Assembly (NCBI RefSeq): GCF_004766045.1 | Contig: NZ_SPQQ01000005.1 | Span: forward strand, 186,001 to 250,000 | DNA: 64,000 bases | Direction: 5' to 3' | Source: Desulfosporosinus fructosivorans | GTDB taxonomy: Bacteria; Bacillota; Desulfitobacteriia; Desulfitobacteriales; Desulfitobacteriaceae | In this document: positions 1 to 7,668 of the stretch, piece by piece | Layout: each line of letters starts with the position of its first letter | Position numbering within the stretch: the stretch's first letter is position 1 | Translations under genes and position numbers: made by a program | The notes under the pieces: model-generated | The model's input: the letters and a program-made list of their open reading frames with translations, nothing else | Database searches by the model: none | What the model was told of the DNA's origin: nothing

Positions 1-310
1 GTTCTCCAACTGTTAACAGGTAGATGTATATTCGCTCAATTTCCTCGGTGGGAATCTGAGCAAGAGCATTACAAGTAAGCAGTTTTCCGTCCAGCTGCAT
101 ATTTATTCCGTCAACACAAGTTTTTTCGTATTCTGAGATCAGAGCCTTGATTTCCAGCTGATGGTACACATCATTCAAACTTTCTAATGATCTTTCAATT
201 ATTTTCTGGGGTACAGGTTTTGCCCTGTTATACCCGCACATGTCTCTAAAATTCTTTTCCGCGAGTTCCTTTCCCTGATCCTTATCTAAAAAAATCACAT
301 GGTTTTTCAT
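1..310 (-). CDS. Partial protein resembling the cobalamin-dependent methionine synthase activation domain
   Basis: The gene starts at the ATG at 308-310, behind a purine-rich GGAG-repeat ribosome binding site, and runs off the left edge, leaving about 103 codons. The visible part has acidic and hydrophobic segments such as EIKALISEYEK and IPTEEIERIYIYLLTVGE, which recall the N-terminal part of stand-alone proteins related to the MetH reactivation domain. Such proteins often accompany corrinoid methyltransferases and may help reactivate the corrinoid. It begins 37 bases after pylSc on the same strand, so it is probably in the pyl operon. The family call is from memory of sequence style and is only moderately secure because the cofactor-binding C-terminus is missing. 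Confidence 0.45.
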   Translation of the reverse strand, partial: MKNHVIFLDKDQGKELAEKNFRDMCGYNRAKPVPQKIIERSLESLNDVYHQLEIKALISEYEKTCVDGINMQLDGKLLTCNALAQIPTEEIERIYIYLLTVGE

Positions 311-346
311 GCCTGCCTTCTCCTTCTCCTTCTATCGAACACAGTA

Positions 347-1189
347 TCACTGTATTTTTAAACAAACACCATCCAGAAAAACATTGCTTTTCGAATAACG
401 ATGAATGCCACTCTGCTTTTCCCTGTGCATCAATAATCGTTCCAACCCAAATCCGATGCCGACCCAGGAACAGGTGATTCTCCATTTGTCATCCAGTGGA
501 TGAGGCCCCATACCAGTAGATGCCAGCTCCAATCCATCACTACTTACCACATCAAGCCCAACGCCATAAACGACCGAGTCCTCTTCGTGGAAAGAATAGT
601 CGTCGATTCGGGCTACCTTTAACACCATGTCAGCAAATTGTTTCAGTTGGTCGATTCTGTTTTCCTCCGGTGTTCCCCACTCGACCAGATTGAGCATGGT
701 GAATTCTTTCAAATGAGAGTTACCTTCCGATTCCTTGCGGAAACAAGAGCCAATTTCAAAAATACGAAGTGGCAGCTTTTGGCTAGTTAATATCTTTCTG
801 GAAACTTCATATAGATTCGGGGCAAGCATTGGACGTAGGCAAGTCTTGGTATCCAGCCAGAATACCTGCTCGTGCAGAGGGTTGTTCTGGTCAATTGTCA
901 TTTTCTCTAGAGCCTTCGACGAGATTATGATAGGGGTCGTCACTTGGGTAAACCCTTTTTCACACAGTGCATCCGCCAATTCCTGCTGCAATCGGCAAAG
1001 TGCCGGTTTGTGGCTCTGTTCCAACAGATACTTTAAATCGGCCTTGTTTTTTACAACCGCCTGTTTTTCCACTATTTTATAGGTCTGTTCTCTTTCATTG
1101 ACCGTTTCAAACATCCGAAATACAGTTTCCTTTTTGAGGCCCAACTCCGTCAATCGGTTTTTTTGAGTTTCCGTAAATTCTATACTCAT
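347..1189 (-). CDS. pylSc: Pyrrolysyl-tRNA synthetase catalytic subunit PylSc
   Basis: This is the class II synthetase core that charges tRNA-Pyl with pyrrolysine, about 280 residues. Motif 2 is visible as FRKESEGNSHLKEFTMLN and motif 3 as GFGLERLLM. The amino-acid pocket shows MLNLVEWG and SVVYG, close to known bacterial PylSc. I chose the ATG at 1189 because AGGTG precedes it at proper spacing and because family members begin near there; an ATG at 1264 is in frame but overlaps pylSn. The tRNA-binding N-terminal domain is encoded separately by the preceding gene, the arrangement known from Desulfitobacterium. Archaeal PylS carries both on one chain. Confidence 0.95.
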   Translation of the reverse strand: MSIEFTETQKNRLTELGLKKETVFRMFETVNEREQTYKIVEKQAVVKNKADLKYLLEQSHKPALCRLQQELADALCEKGFTQVTTPIIISSKALEKMTIDQNNPLHEQVFWLDTKTCLRPMLAPNLYEVSRKILTSQKLPLRIFEIGSCFRKESEGNSHLKEFTMLNLVEWGTPEENRIDQLKQFADMVLKVARIDDYSFHEEDSVVYGVGLDVVSSDGLELASTGMGPHPLDDKWRITCSWVGIGFGLERLLMHREKQSGIHRYSKSNVFLDGVCLKIQ

Positions 1190-1197
1190 ACCGTCAC

Positions 1198-1527
1198 CTA
1201 TTTTCTGGCATCCGTAAATACCGTCTGGGAATATTTCGTCAGTTTCCATTCCGGGATCTTGCACTTTTTGCAGGGATTTTTACACCAACGATTGCGTAGC
1301 CATCTTGCGCTCCGGCTATTCTTCGAATCCCACGCGACAAAGGATTCTCCACAGTGTGTCGTCACCACCATGGTCTTACCTCTGTTTTCTAATGATTTTA
1401 CACCGTGAAGCGTTCCGGAACGCGACGGCCATAGTTTGACCTTATTGATCAATTGGAATAGCCTCTGATTTTTGAAGATATACCTTACGACTTTTTGTTT
1501 TTTGACTTCCTTTATCTTTTCGTCCAT
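1198..1527 (-). CDS. pylSn: Pyrrolysyl-tRNA synthetase N-terminal subunit PylSn
   Basis: A basic protein of 109 residues that matches the separate tRNA-Pyl-binding domain of bacterial PylS. It contains the conserved core GTLHGVKSLENRGKTMVVT and a cysteine cluster CKNPCKKC, consistent with the structural zinc site of this domain. It sits between pylD and pylSc on the same strand, with 3-9 base junctions, so the three are co-transcribed. Its stop codon at 1198-1200 is UAG, the codon that this operon reassigns; readthrough would add only four residues (Pyl-V-T-V) before a UGA. Confidence 0.93.
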   Translation of the reverse strand: MDEKIKEVKKQKVVRYIFKNQRLFQLINKVKLWPSRSGTLHGVKSLENRGKTMVVTTHCGESFVAWDSKNSRSARWLRNRWCKNPCKKCKIPEWKLTKYSQTVFTDARK

Positions 1528-1530
1528 ATC

Positions 1531-2346
1531 TTAATCCTCTAACTGTTTCATACAATTAAAATACATGGTTATGATCCCAAGCTCCAATGGATTATGTATT
1601 ACAGTGGCTTTTTCTCTGGCTGCAGCCGTCGCTCCGCACGGCATACCCGGTGCCGCAATGATTGTCTTTTCGGTCACGTCTTCTCCCGTAATAAAATCGC
1701 CTGTCGTACCGGCATTGATGATATAGGTAAACTGATGGATAGGAGCCGGCGAAGAAATCCATGTGGAATGCTCCAAAGTTGCTGCCAAGCAAGCCGCTTT
1801 GTTATTGTCCAAATCGCAGATTACTGGTAACGCATGTTGTTCTGCGATATAATGGGCCGCCGCTTGTCCCACCGGGCCGGCTCCGATTATCAGCACGCGT
1901 TCCTGCCGAGGATTTATCCCCTGTTTCCTCATAGCCTCGATGATTGCCGCTGCAAAGCCCCTTCCCGTAGCCCAGCCATTGTCGGAGTGCACGGCACTCC
2001 CAATCCCAAATGCCGCGCACACGCAATCGTCGGCAAGAAATGTGATCCCGCATTTCGAGAGATACGCTTGTTGGAGACCGGCAACGTCCGTTTTCTCCGC
2101 AATCAACGTTTCCACCCGGCAGTGACGAAGAATGGCTCCCACCGCTTGAGAAAATCCGGTGATAATGCCCAGTCCGCTCGTAACCGAAATTACTGCGGTC
2201 TTGATTCTCTTAGTATTTTTCGTTAATCCGACCGCTTTTTGAGCAATTTCCTCCATGGTATAGCCTGTTTGCCTAATAAACAGATCTTCATAATCCTGAA
2301 GTTGTGTTTCAATCAAATCAATATCAGATTCCAGTAGTCTCGACAT
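1531..2346 (-). CDS. pylD: Pyrrolysine biosynthesis dehydrogenase PylD
   Basis: PylD performs the last step of pyrrolysine synthesis, oxidising lysyl-N6-3-methylornithine, after which the ring closes spontaneously. The protein has 271 residues. A Rossmann dinucleotide fold is visible in the glycine motif VLIIGAGPVGQAAA about halfway along, and the N-terminus MSRLLESDIDLIETQL is typical of PylD. It lies 18 bases downstream of pylC and 3 bases upstream of pylSn, in the canonical pylBCD order. The substrate and reaction are known from the archaeal enzyme; only the fold and context are visible here. Confidence 0.93.
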   Translation of the reverse strand: MSRLLESDIDLIETQLQDYEDLFIRQTGYTMEEIAQKAVGLTKNTKRIKTAVISVTSGLGIITGFSQAVGAILRHCRVETLIAEKTDVAGLQQAYLSKCGITFLADDCVCAAFGIGSAVHSDNGWATGRGFAAAIIEAMRKQGINPRQERVLIIGAGPVGQAAAHYIAEQHALPVICDLDNNKAACLAATLEHSTWISSPAPIHQFTYIINAGTTGDFITGEDVTEKTIIAAPGMPCGATAAAREKATVIHNPLELGIITMYFNCMKQLED

Positions 2347-2364
2347 ACGTCCGTACTCCTCACA

Positions 2365-3510
2365 TCATTCAATAAACTCCCAGTCTTCGATCCCCAACCG
2401 TTTCTTCAATTGCTGAATAAACATGAGAAATGTTTCGTGCGCTTGCTGTCCGGTTTCCCCGGTGACGATAATAATTCCTTTCCAGTCCCTGCTGCCTTCT
2501 TCATAGTCGGTGATAGCTTCTGTGCATCCAAAGAATCCTTTGCGAATCTTCAATTGGCGGCAAGACCCAATGATATGTTCTCCTGTGACTTTGATCTTTC
2601 CGTCGCAAACCTGTATCTGCTGGTACAGACAAACCTGTTTTGCCGGAAGAATCCGGATACTCTCGGCGTTTCCTAATGCCAGCTCGGTCATCATTTCCAC
2701 CATGTTCATCCCTGTTGAATGATATACACTGATCGGGGTCTGGCTTGGCAGCCTTGCATCGATCTCTAGTATTTTCAGTTTTCCCGCCTGGCTGATCACT
2801 TCAATGTCGAAAATGCCCTTAATCTTCAGGATTTCTGCCAGCCTTTGACCGATCTCCAGCAGCTGTTGCTTTTCCTGCGCTTCCAAATTGGCTGGAGCAA
2901 CGATTCGTTTGCAGTCATATTCGTCGTCTACTATAACTTCTGTAATCTGCGGAAAATAAAAACGTTTTCCGTCCCCGATCACTTCCAGAGAATAAGAGGC
3001 GCCCTCCACATATTCCTGAATTACAGGATGAATGTTTTTATGCGTTTCGAGGTATTCTTCTACCTCGCGACGACAATAAGCCTTCTGTACATGCTTGCTG
3101 CCACTTTCCCCGTCCGGCTTTAAAATAACAGGGAATACACAATCGGGATATATTGCGGGTATTGGCAGACGGTTTTTTTGAAAAAGTTCAATGGAACGAT
3201 GTTTGGAACGGGAAATATTATACGCATTCACATCAAACATGACTTTAGTGCCCATTTTCCTTCCGTACTCGTCCACTTTGGCGATGACTTCATGATCCTC
3301 TATTGCCGGCAGCACGACATCCGCTTTCAAAAACAGTGGGAGTATCTCTTCTTCATCAAAGACGTCCGCTTTGATGAATTCGTCGGCCAGATCTCTGCCG
3401 GGAGCATCCGCATTATGATCCAAAGCCGTAACATGATACCCAGCCTTTTTCGCCAGATATATTGCCTCAACTCCTTGCAATTTCGCACCGATGATCAGTA
3501 TGTTTATCAT
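2365..3510 (-). CDS. pylC: Pyrrolysine biosynthesis ligase PylC
   Basis: PylC is an ATP-grasp ligase that joins (3R)-3-methyl-D-ornithine to the side chain of L-lysine. The 381-residue protein opens with a nucleotide-fold motif NILIIGAKLQGVEAIYLAKK and carries the ATP-grasp elements PVILKPDGESGSKHV and KLKILEIDARLPSQTP, the latter holding the metal-binding E-x-D/N-R pattern. Length and order match known pylC genes. The gene ends 18 bases before pylD and starts 12 bases after the pylB stop, so it belongs to one operon. Confidence 0.94.
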   Translation of the reverse strand: MINILIIGAKLQGVEAIYLAKKAGYHVTALDHNADAPGRDLADEFIKADVFDEEEILPLFLKADVVLPAIEDHEVIAKVDEYGRKMGTKVMFDVNAYNISRSKHRSIELFQKNRLPIPAIYPDCVFPVILKPDGESGSKHVQKAYCRREVEEYLETHKNIHPVIQEYVEGASYSLEVIGDGKRFYFPQITEVIVDDEYDCKRIVAPANLEAQEKQQLLEIGQRLAEILKIKGIFDIEVISQAGKLKILEIDARLPSQTPISVYHSTGMNMVEMMTELALGNAESIRILPAKQVCLYQQIQVCDGKIKVTGEHIIGSCRQLKIRKGFFGCTEAITDYEEGSRDWKGIIIVTGETGQQAHETFLMFIQQLKKRLGIEDWEFIE

Positions 3511-3522
3511 GGAATCCCCACC

Positions 3523-4611
3523 TTAACCGCAAATGTAATCATCGGCACATTTTTCGCTGCATGCCATATCTAAAGTTCTTCTATCCGCAACCCAACGGCT
3601 ATAGTCCTGTGCCGTAGCATTCTCCAAATTACATTTCTTCAATGTATTCTGAATCCCCGCCACCGTACGGCTGCCCTCATCAATATCATATTTACATTTT
3701 GCAACGCCCGCGAACCCCTTCTTAGGCGGAATGATGGAGGTCACGATGTTTGCCCCAGCCATCAGTCTCTTTTCAAGGCCACCCAACCCTTCTATATCCA
3801 TGGATGCCGGGATCAATACATTCGGGAATAGCAACCTCATGACCGCGATATTCATCAGTTCATTTTGATATCCCTGATTCTCCGCACCTTCAAACGGTGC
3901 TCCCTCTTGCGGGACAAAGGTCATAGTCCTCATTTGCATTGCTCCCAGTCTTTTCATCTCTCTAAACGAATGAACCCTGTCCTCTAACGTGTCTCCGATT
4001 CCGGTCAACAAGCCTTCCTCAATGAGCATCCCCAGATCTCTGGCATATCGTTTGGCAATCATCCGTTTTTCGTAACTTTGCCCTTGCCGCAGCTGTTCAA
4101 ACAAGGATATTCGATGTGTCTCCTGATACAACGCATACCAATCGGTCCCCGCCCGCTCGATCAACTCCAAACCGTGCTGGTCCAGCACTCCCGGTGATAC
4201 CATGATAGACAGACCGGTTTCGTCTTTTACGGCTTTCACAATTGAGGCCAGTCTCTTCGGATGTTCTGTATAAAACGTATCGTCTCCCGTCGTCAAATCA
4301 ATCAAATGCACTCCGGAATTCTTCAATTCCACAGCTATGTCAACCACTTCCTGCAATGTTTTGCGATACCGTGGAGAATTGGGGTTTTCTTTTCTGAAAT
4401 AACAAAACGTGCAGCTGTTCTGACAGTACGTTGAAAAATATACAAAACTATATAAAAAGACTTTATTCCCGAATACGGCTTGCCGTACCTTTCTTGCGGT
4501 CGCAAAAATCTGTTCCATTTCACTTTCATCCGTCCGACTCAATAGGTATACAATTTCCTCGGACGATAGTTGATTTCCTCGCTGGCATTTTCTGAGTATC
4601 GTTTCAAGCAT
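3523..4611 (-). CDS. pylB: Methylornithine synthase PylB (radical SAM)
   Basis: PylB is a radical SAM mutase that converts lysine to 3-methylornithine, the first step of pyrrolysine synthesis. The 362-residue protein shows the iron-sulfur motif CQNSCTFC (CxxxCxxC) near residue 60, followed by a TIM-barrel-type sequence with DLTTGDDT and GIGDTLEDRV segments. The start ATG at 4611 is preceded by two copies of an 11-base AGGAGG-containing module, so the ribosome binding site is tandemly duplicated. It heads the pylBCDSnSc run and is separated from pylT by a short hairpin. Confidence 0.95.
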   Translation of the reverse strand: MLETILRKCQRGNQLSSEEIVYLLSRTDESEMEQIFATARKVRQAVFGNKVFLYSFVYFSTYCQNSCTFCYFRKENPNSPRYRKTLQEVVDIAVELKNSGVHLIDLTTGDDTFYTEHPKRLASIVKAVKDETGLSIMVSPGVLDQHGLELIERAGTDWYALYQETHRISLFEQLRQGQSYEKRMIAKRYARDLGMLIEEGLLTGIGDTLEDRVHSFREMKRLGAMQMRTMTFVPQEGAPFEGAENQGYQNELMNIAVMRLLFPNVLIPASMDIEGLGGLEKRLMAGANIVTSIIPPKKGFAGVAKCKYDIDEGSRTVAGIQNTLKKCNLENATAQDYSRWVADRRTLDMACSEKCADDYICG

Positions 4612-4662
4612 TCTGTAAGCCTCCTGTAAGCCTCCTGCTTAACTATTTCCTTCCTGTATCTT

Positions 4663-4690
4663 TATTTTTCTGCCAAAAGGCAGAAAAATA
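4663..4690 (-). terminator. Hairpin between pylT and pylB
   Basis: A perfect 12-base stem (TATTTTTCTGCC and its complement) closes a four-base loop. It lies between the tRNA-Pyl gene and pylB on the transcribed strand and is symmetrical, with T and A tracts on both flanks. It may end tRNA transcription, or partly attenuate read-through from mtmCB-pylT into pylBCDS. Function is inferred from structure only. Confidence 0.5.
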
Positions 4691-4844
4691 AGCGAACATA
4701 ACATAAGCACCCTCCCCAAACCTATGGATTTCAATATACATTTTTCAATAAAAAAATATAGGAATCCGCAAGTGCTAAACATACATCAATGAGACATACC
4801 AGAATGTTTAGACCTATCAGACACCTATATACTGAAATCCATTA

Positions 4845-4916
4845 TGGCGAAGAGTCCCGGAGTCGCACCCGGCTGTACGGATTTAGAGTCCGCAAGATCA
4901 CTACGATCCACCCTCC
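4845..4916 (-). tRNA. pylT: tRNA-Pyl, amber suppressor, anticodon CUA
   Basis: The 72-base sequence, with CCA encoded, folds as tRNA-Pyl. The acceptor 5' strand GGAGGGT pairs with the 3' strand ACTCTTC allowing G-U pairs. The anticodon arm GCGGACTCTAAATCCGT places CTA in the loop, and the T arm is CCGGGTGCGACTCCGG. The small D arm, the single base between acceptor and D stems and the short variable loop are the hallmarks of pyrrolysine tRNA, and the whole closely resembles the Desulfitobacterium pylT. It lies between mtmB and pylB on the same strand. Its product reads the in-frame UAG of mtmB. Confidence 0.95.
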
Positions 4917-5034
4917 ATATAGTCATCTGCCAACAGTCCGCAGATCGTACTTACGAACCCCCTGAGTCAATAAGCGTAAAACCCACAGACTGCCGACAGA
5001 TTAATACCGTAATAGCATTTATGCCTGATTGAAA

Positions 5035-6426
5035 TTAGTCATTCCAATATGTCAGGCCTAGATCAGTCATAATTTTAACAGCTTCATCGTAAACCTTGAT
5101 GTATTCCTCCGAAGGAACCAGTTTCTTTACATCATAGCATTCCTGGAAGGTTTTCCCCGCAGGCGCCGCTTTATAATCCTTTTCATACATAGAAACTAGT
5201 TTGTCCAACAGAATGTTTACTTCATGAAGATCCATTCCCGCAACTGCATGTGCTACTTCCCCCATGAAACGGGCTTCCATGGGTGTAAAGAGGTCGGTGA
5301 CCACACCTTTACCGGCAGCGACACCGGACAAGATCTCTCGTCCGCTGACTGTATCCGTAATAGCCTGAGCTGCCGTCTCCAGTAAGCACATGACTGTGCA
5401 GGGACCTGCTAAAGTGTAATACTGATTTCCCAAGATCAGATGGGTATTCTCTTCAATGGCACGAGCTGCGTGACCAGCAACGGCAAGAGCCTCTCTCGTC
5501 GTTGTTATGCCCCAGCGCACGTGCACCGGCCCATCCAGATGCCAGGTGGCCTGTAACATTACAAATGAGTTTAAAGTTGTAGCGACATCACAGATTGTGG
5601 TCTCTTCCAGGCCACCTGCGTATCCGCCGAAGATAGGCATCTGTTCTACCATTACGATTACACCAGCTGTAGCGTAATGTGCTCCAACAACCAACGCACC
5701 TACGTCGATTTTGAGCTCATTCAGCTGAGAAACCTCATGTGAATCAGATGGCCTCATGCCGCCTTCAAAGTCTGCAGATATGACTCCAGCAGCACTTAAT
5801 GATGTCTCATTGCCCTACGTTCCCATGCCTTTGCGTCCGGCTCTGAGCTGTGCCTCGCGCACTTGTATAGCCTCTGAACGCACAGCCATTATCTCCCAGG
5901 GAGAACCGGGCGAAGGGTCTTTACCCATGACAGTCTGCAACACACCGTCAACTATCGTATCGATGATCCGTTCTTGTGCGTATGACTGGTGGATTGCCAG
6001 GAACAGTTCCTCCGAACAGGGAGAACCGGTTGGGCCGCCCTGAATAACGGGAGCCTTCGACGAATCATAACTCCTTGGCACTACATAGATAGCCTCTTTG
6101 CCTTCACCGAAGGTGAAGTGGTCCGGTGCGGCTTTAATAGCATGGAGCACCTCATCCTTTGTGTACTTGATTATCCGTCCGGTATCCATGCAATAAATGC
6201 CGCACTCAACCAGCATCTCCAAACCTGCCTTAAACAGCTTGTCGATAAGTTCTTTGTCCTCCGGAATAATTGTTTTTTTGTCCATTTTTATTCCGTATTT
6301 TTCTTTTAATTTGCGGGCGGTCTGCGGTATTAATTTAAAATCCCAATCTTTTTCATCCATTTTTGGTCCGGTCTTGGCCCGATCATAGACGTCAAACACC
6401 GTAACGTTTTTCCCTATGGCCTTCAT
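5035..6426 (-). CDS. mtmB: Monomethylamine:corrinoid methyltransferase MtmB, with in-frame UAG (pyrrolysine)
   Basis: MtmB transfers the methyl group of monomethylamine to the corrinoid of MtmC. The reading frame is interrupted by one amber codon at 5815-5817 (codon 204). Both halves are conserved across it: GRKGMGT precedes the UAG and GNETSLSAAGVISAD follows, the same context as pyrrolysine in archaeal MtmB (GMG-V-Pyl-GPETSLSA). Read through, the protein has 463 residues, the usual MtmB length. The downstream part shows DSHEVSQLNELKID and EQMPIFGGYAGG, highly typical of the family. The start ATG at 6426 is 3 bases after the mtmC stop, with AAGAGGTG as ribosome binding site inside the end of mtmC. 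An annotation program would split it into two genes. Confidence 0.95.
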
Positions 6427-6429
6427 TAA

Positions 6430-7089
6430 TTATGCACCTCTTTTCATTGCAATCAAGTCTTTGGCCATGGCAGCGACCTCTGCAGCCGTATCGGTGTAAC
6501 CGTCTGCTCCGATTTCCTTACACCACTTGGCGGATACGGGAGCGCCTCCGAACATGACGATGTATTTATCACGAATTCCGTCTTCCTTGAGAGAATTGAC
6601 AATTTCCTTCATGGAGGCCATGGTTGTCGTCATAAGGGCGGAACCGCAGATAAGATCAACGCCGTATTCTTCCGCTTTTTTGATTACTAACGGAACCGGC
6701 ACATCACGTCCAAGGTCAAATACTTCAAAGTTGTTGGCCGACAACATGACACTTACTATGTTCTTGCCAATATCGTGAATATCGCCCTGCACTGTGTGAA
6801 TAATAACTTTTCCACTGGAAGCCTTATTCTTCTCCTCGACAGACAGTGCACTTGTCAAGATATTGATCGCGGTTTCGAAGGCCTCGGAAGCCATCATCAA
6901 ATCAGGAACAAAAGCCTCGCCTACATCGAATAAGTCACCCATAACCGCCATGCCTTTCGAGAGGCCCAAGCTGATACACTCCAACGGATCAAGGCCCGCT
7001 TCAATGGCCTCATTAGCTGCTTCTTCTGCTAATGAGGGGTCCATTTCCACAATCGAATTTTTGAGTTTTTCATAAATAGCTTCGCTCAA
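6430..7089 (-). CDS. mtmC: Monomethylamine corrinoid protein MtmC
   Basis: This 219-residue protein carries the cobalamin that accepts the methyl group from MtmB. An N-terminal helical cap domain (about residues 1-90) is followed by a B12-binding fold with the cobalt-ligand motif DIHDIGKNIV (D-x-H-x-x-G), then SALMTTTM and FGGAPVSAKWC. The start is a TTG codon at 7089, chosen because AGGGGGAG lies upstream at good distance and the family N-terminus MSEAIYEKLKNSIVEMD follows. It is the first gene of the leftward mtmCB-pyl unit and faces the methyltransferase gene at 7669 across a shared intergenic region. Confidence 0.93.
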   Translation of the reverse strand: MSEAIYEKLKNSIVEMDPSLAEEAANEAIEAGLDPLECISLGLSKGMAVMGDLFDVGEAFVPDLMMASEAFETAINILTSALSVEEKNKASSGKVIIHTVQGDIHDIGKNIVSVMLSANNFEVFDLGRDVPVPLVIKKAEEYGVDLICGSALMTTTMASMKEIVNSLKEDGIRDKYIVMFGGAPVSAKWCKEIGADGYTDTAAEVAAMAKDLIAMKRGA

Positions 7090-7339
7090 GTATGTTTCTC
7101 CCCCTTTGCTAGAATTTTTCTTTTGCTAGAATACTGACCCATTACAAATAAGCTAACGATATGATTGATTTGACACAAGATTGTTTTACTGCCAAGCAAT
7201 TCTCCCAAAAGCTTAAAATTGACAATAAAAAAAGAGTCATAAATATTTGCGACCCCATTGTCTGCTTAGCACTTCGTCTCGTCCGTCTCATGTGCCAAAT
7301 CTATATGCAAATTATAAGATACCGTTCCTCATCTTCAAA

Positions 7340-7491
7340 GATACAATTTTAGAATTTTTTCGGGATACAATTTCCTTTGGACTATGTCTGTCAATTAAAC
7401 AATGTAGCTTTTTCCCTTAGTCAATGAAGAATACACTTTGGACGATTTATCTCCGAAGAAATTGTATCCTGAAAATCCTTTCAAATTGTAG
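7340..7491. promoter_or_regulatory. Repeated GATACAATTT boxes in the mtmC / methyltransferase intergenic region
   Basis: The 579-base region between the divergent genes holds GATACAATTT at 7340-7349 and 7364-7373, its reverse complement at 7459-7468, and a partial copy (AAATTGTAGC) at 7483-7492. The second and third copies form an inverted repeat extended to GGATACAATTTC. Repeated sites between divergent operons are typical of regulator binding. A weak -35/-10 candidate for the rightward gene (TTGTAG, 17 bases, CATAAT) lies at 7486-7514. The regulator is not identified. The rest of 7090-7668 shows nothing I can name. Confidence 0.4.
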
Positions 7492-7668
7492 CTTCACAAT
7501 TTTTAAATCATAATTTATACTTTCGTTAATATCTATCAGAAACTCATCACAGCAAAGACAAAGACGCTGTACCATTTTATCGGAAGTGTCTCTTTGTATA
7601 CATTGCCCTGCATTTGAGGCGGGGTTCGGTGGATGAATATTCATTTCAATACGTCAGGAGGATACAAA

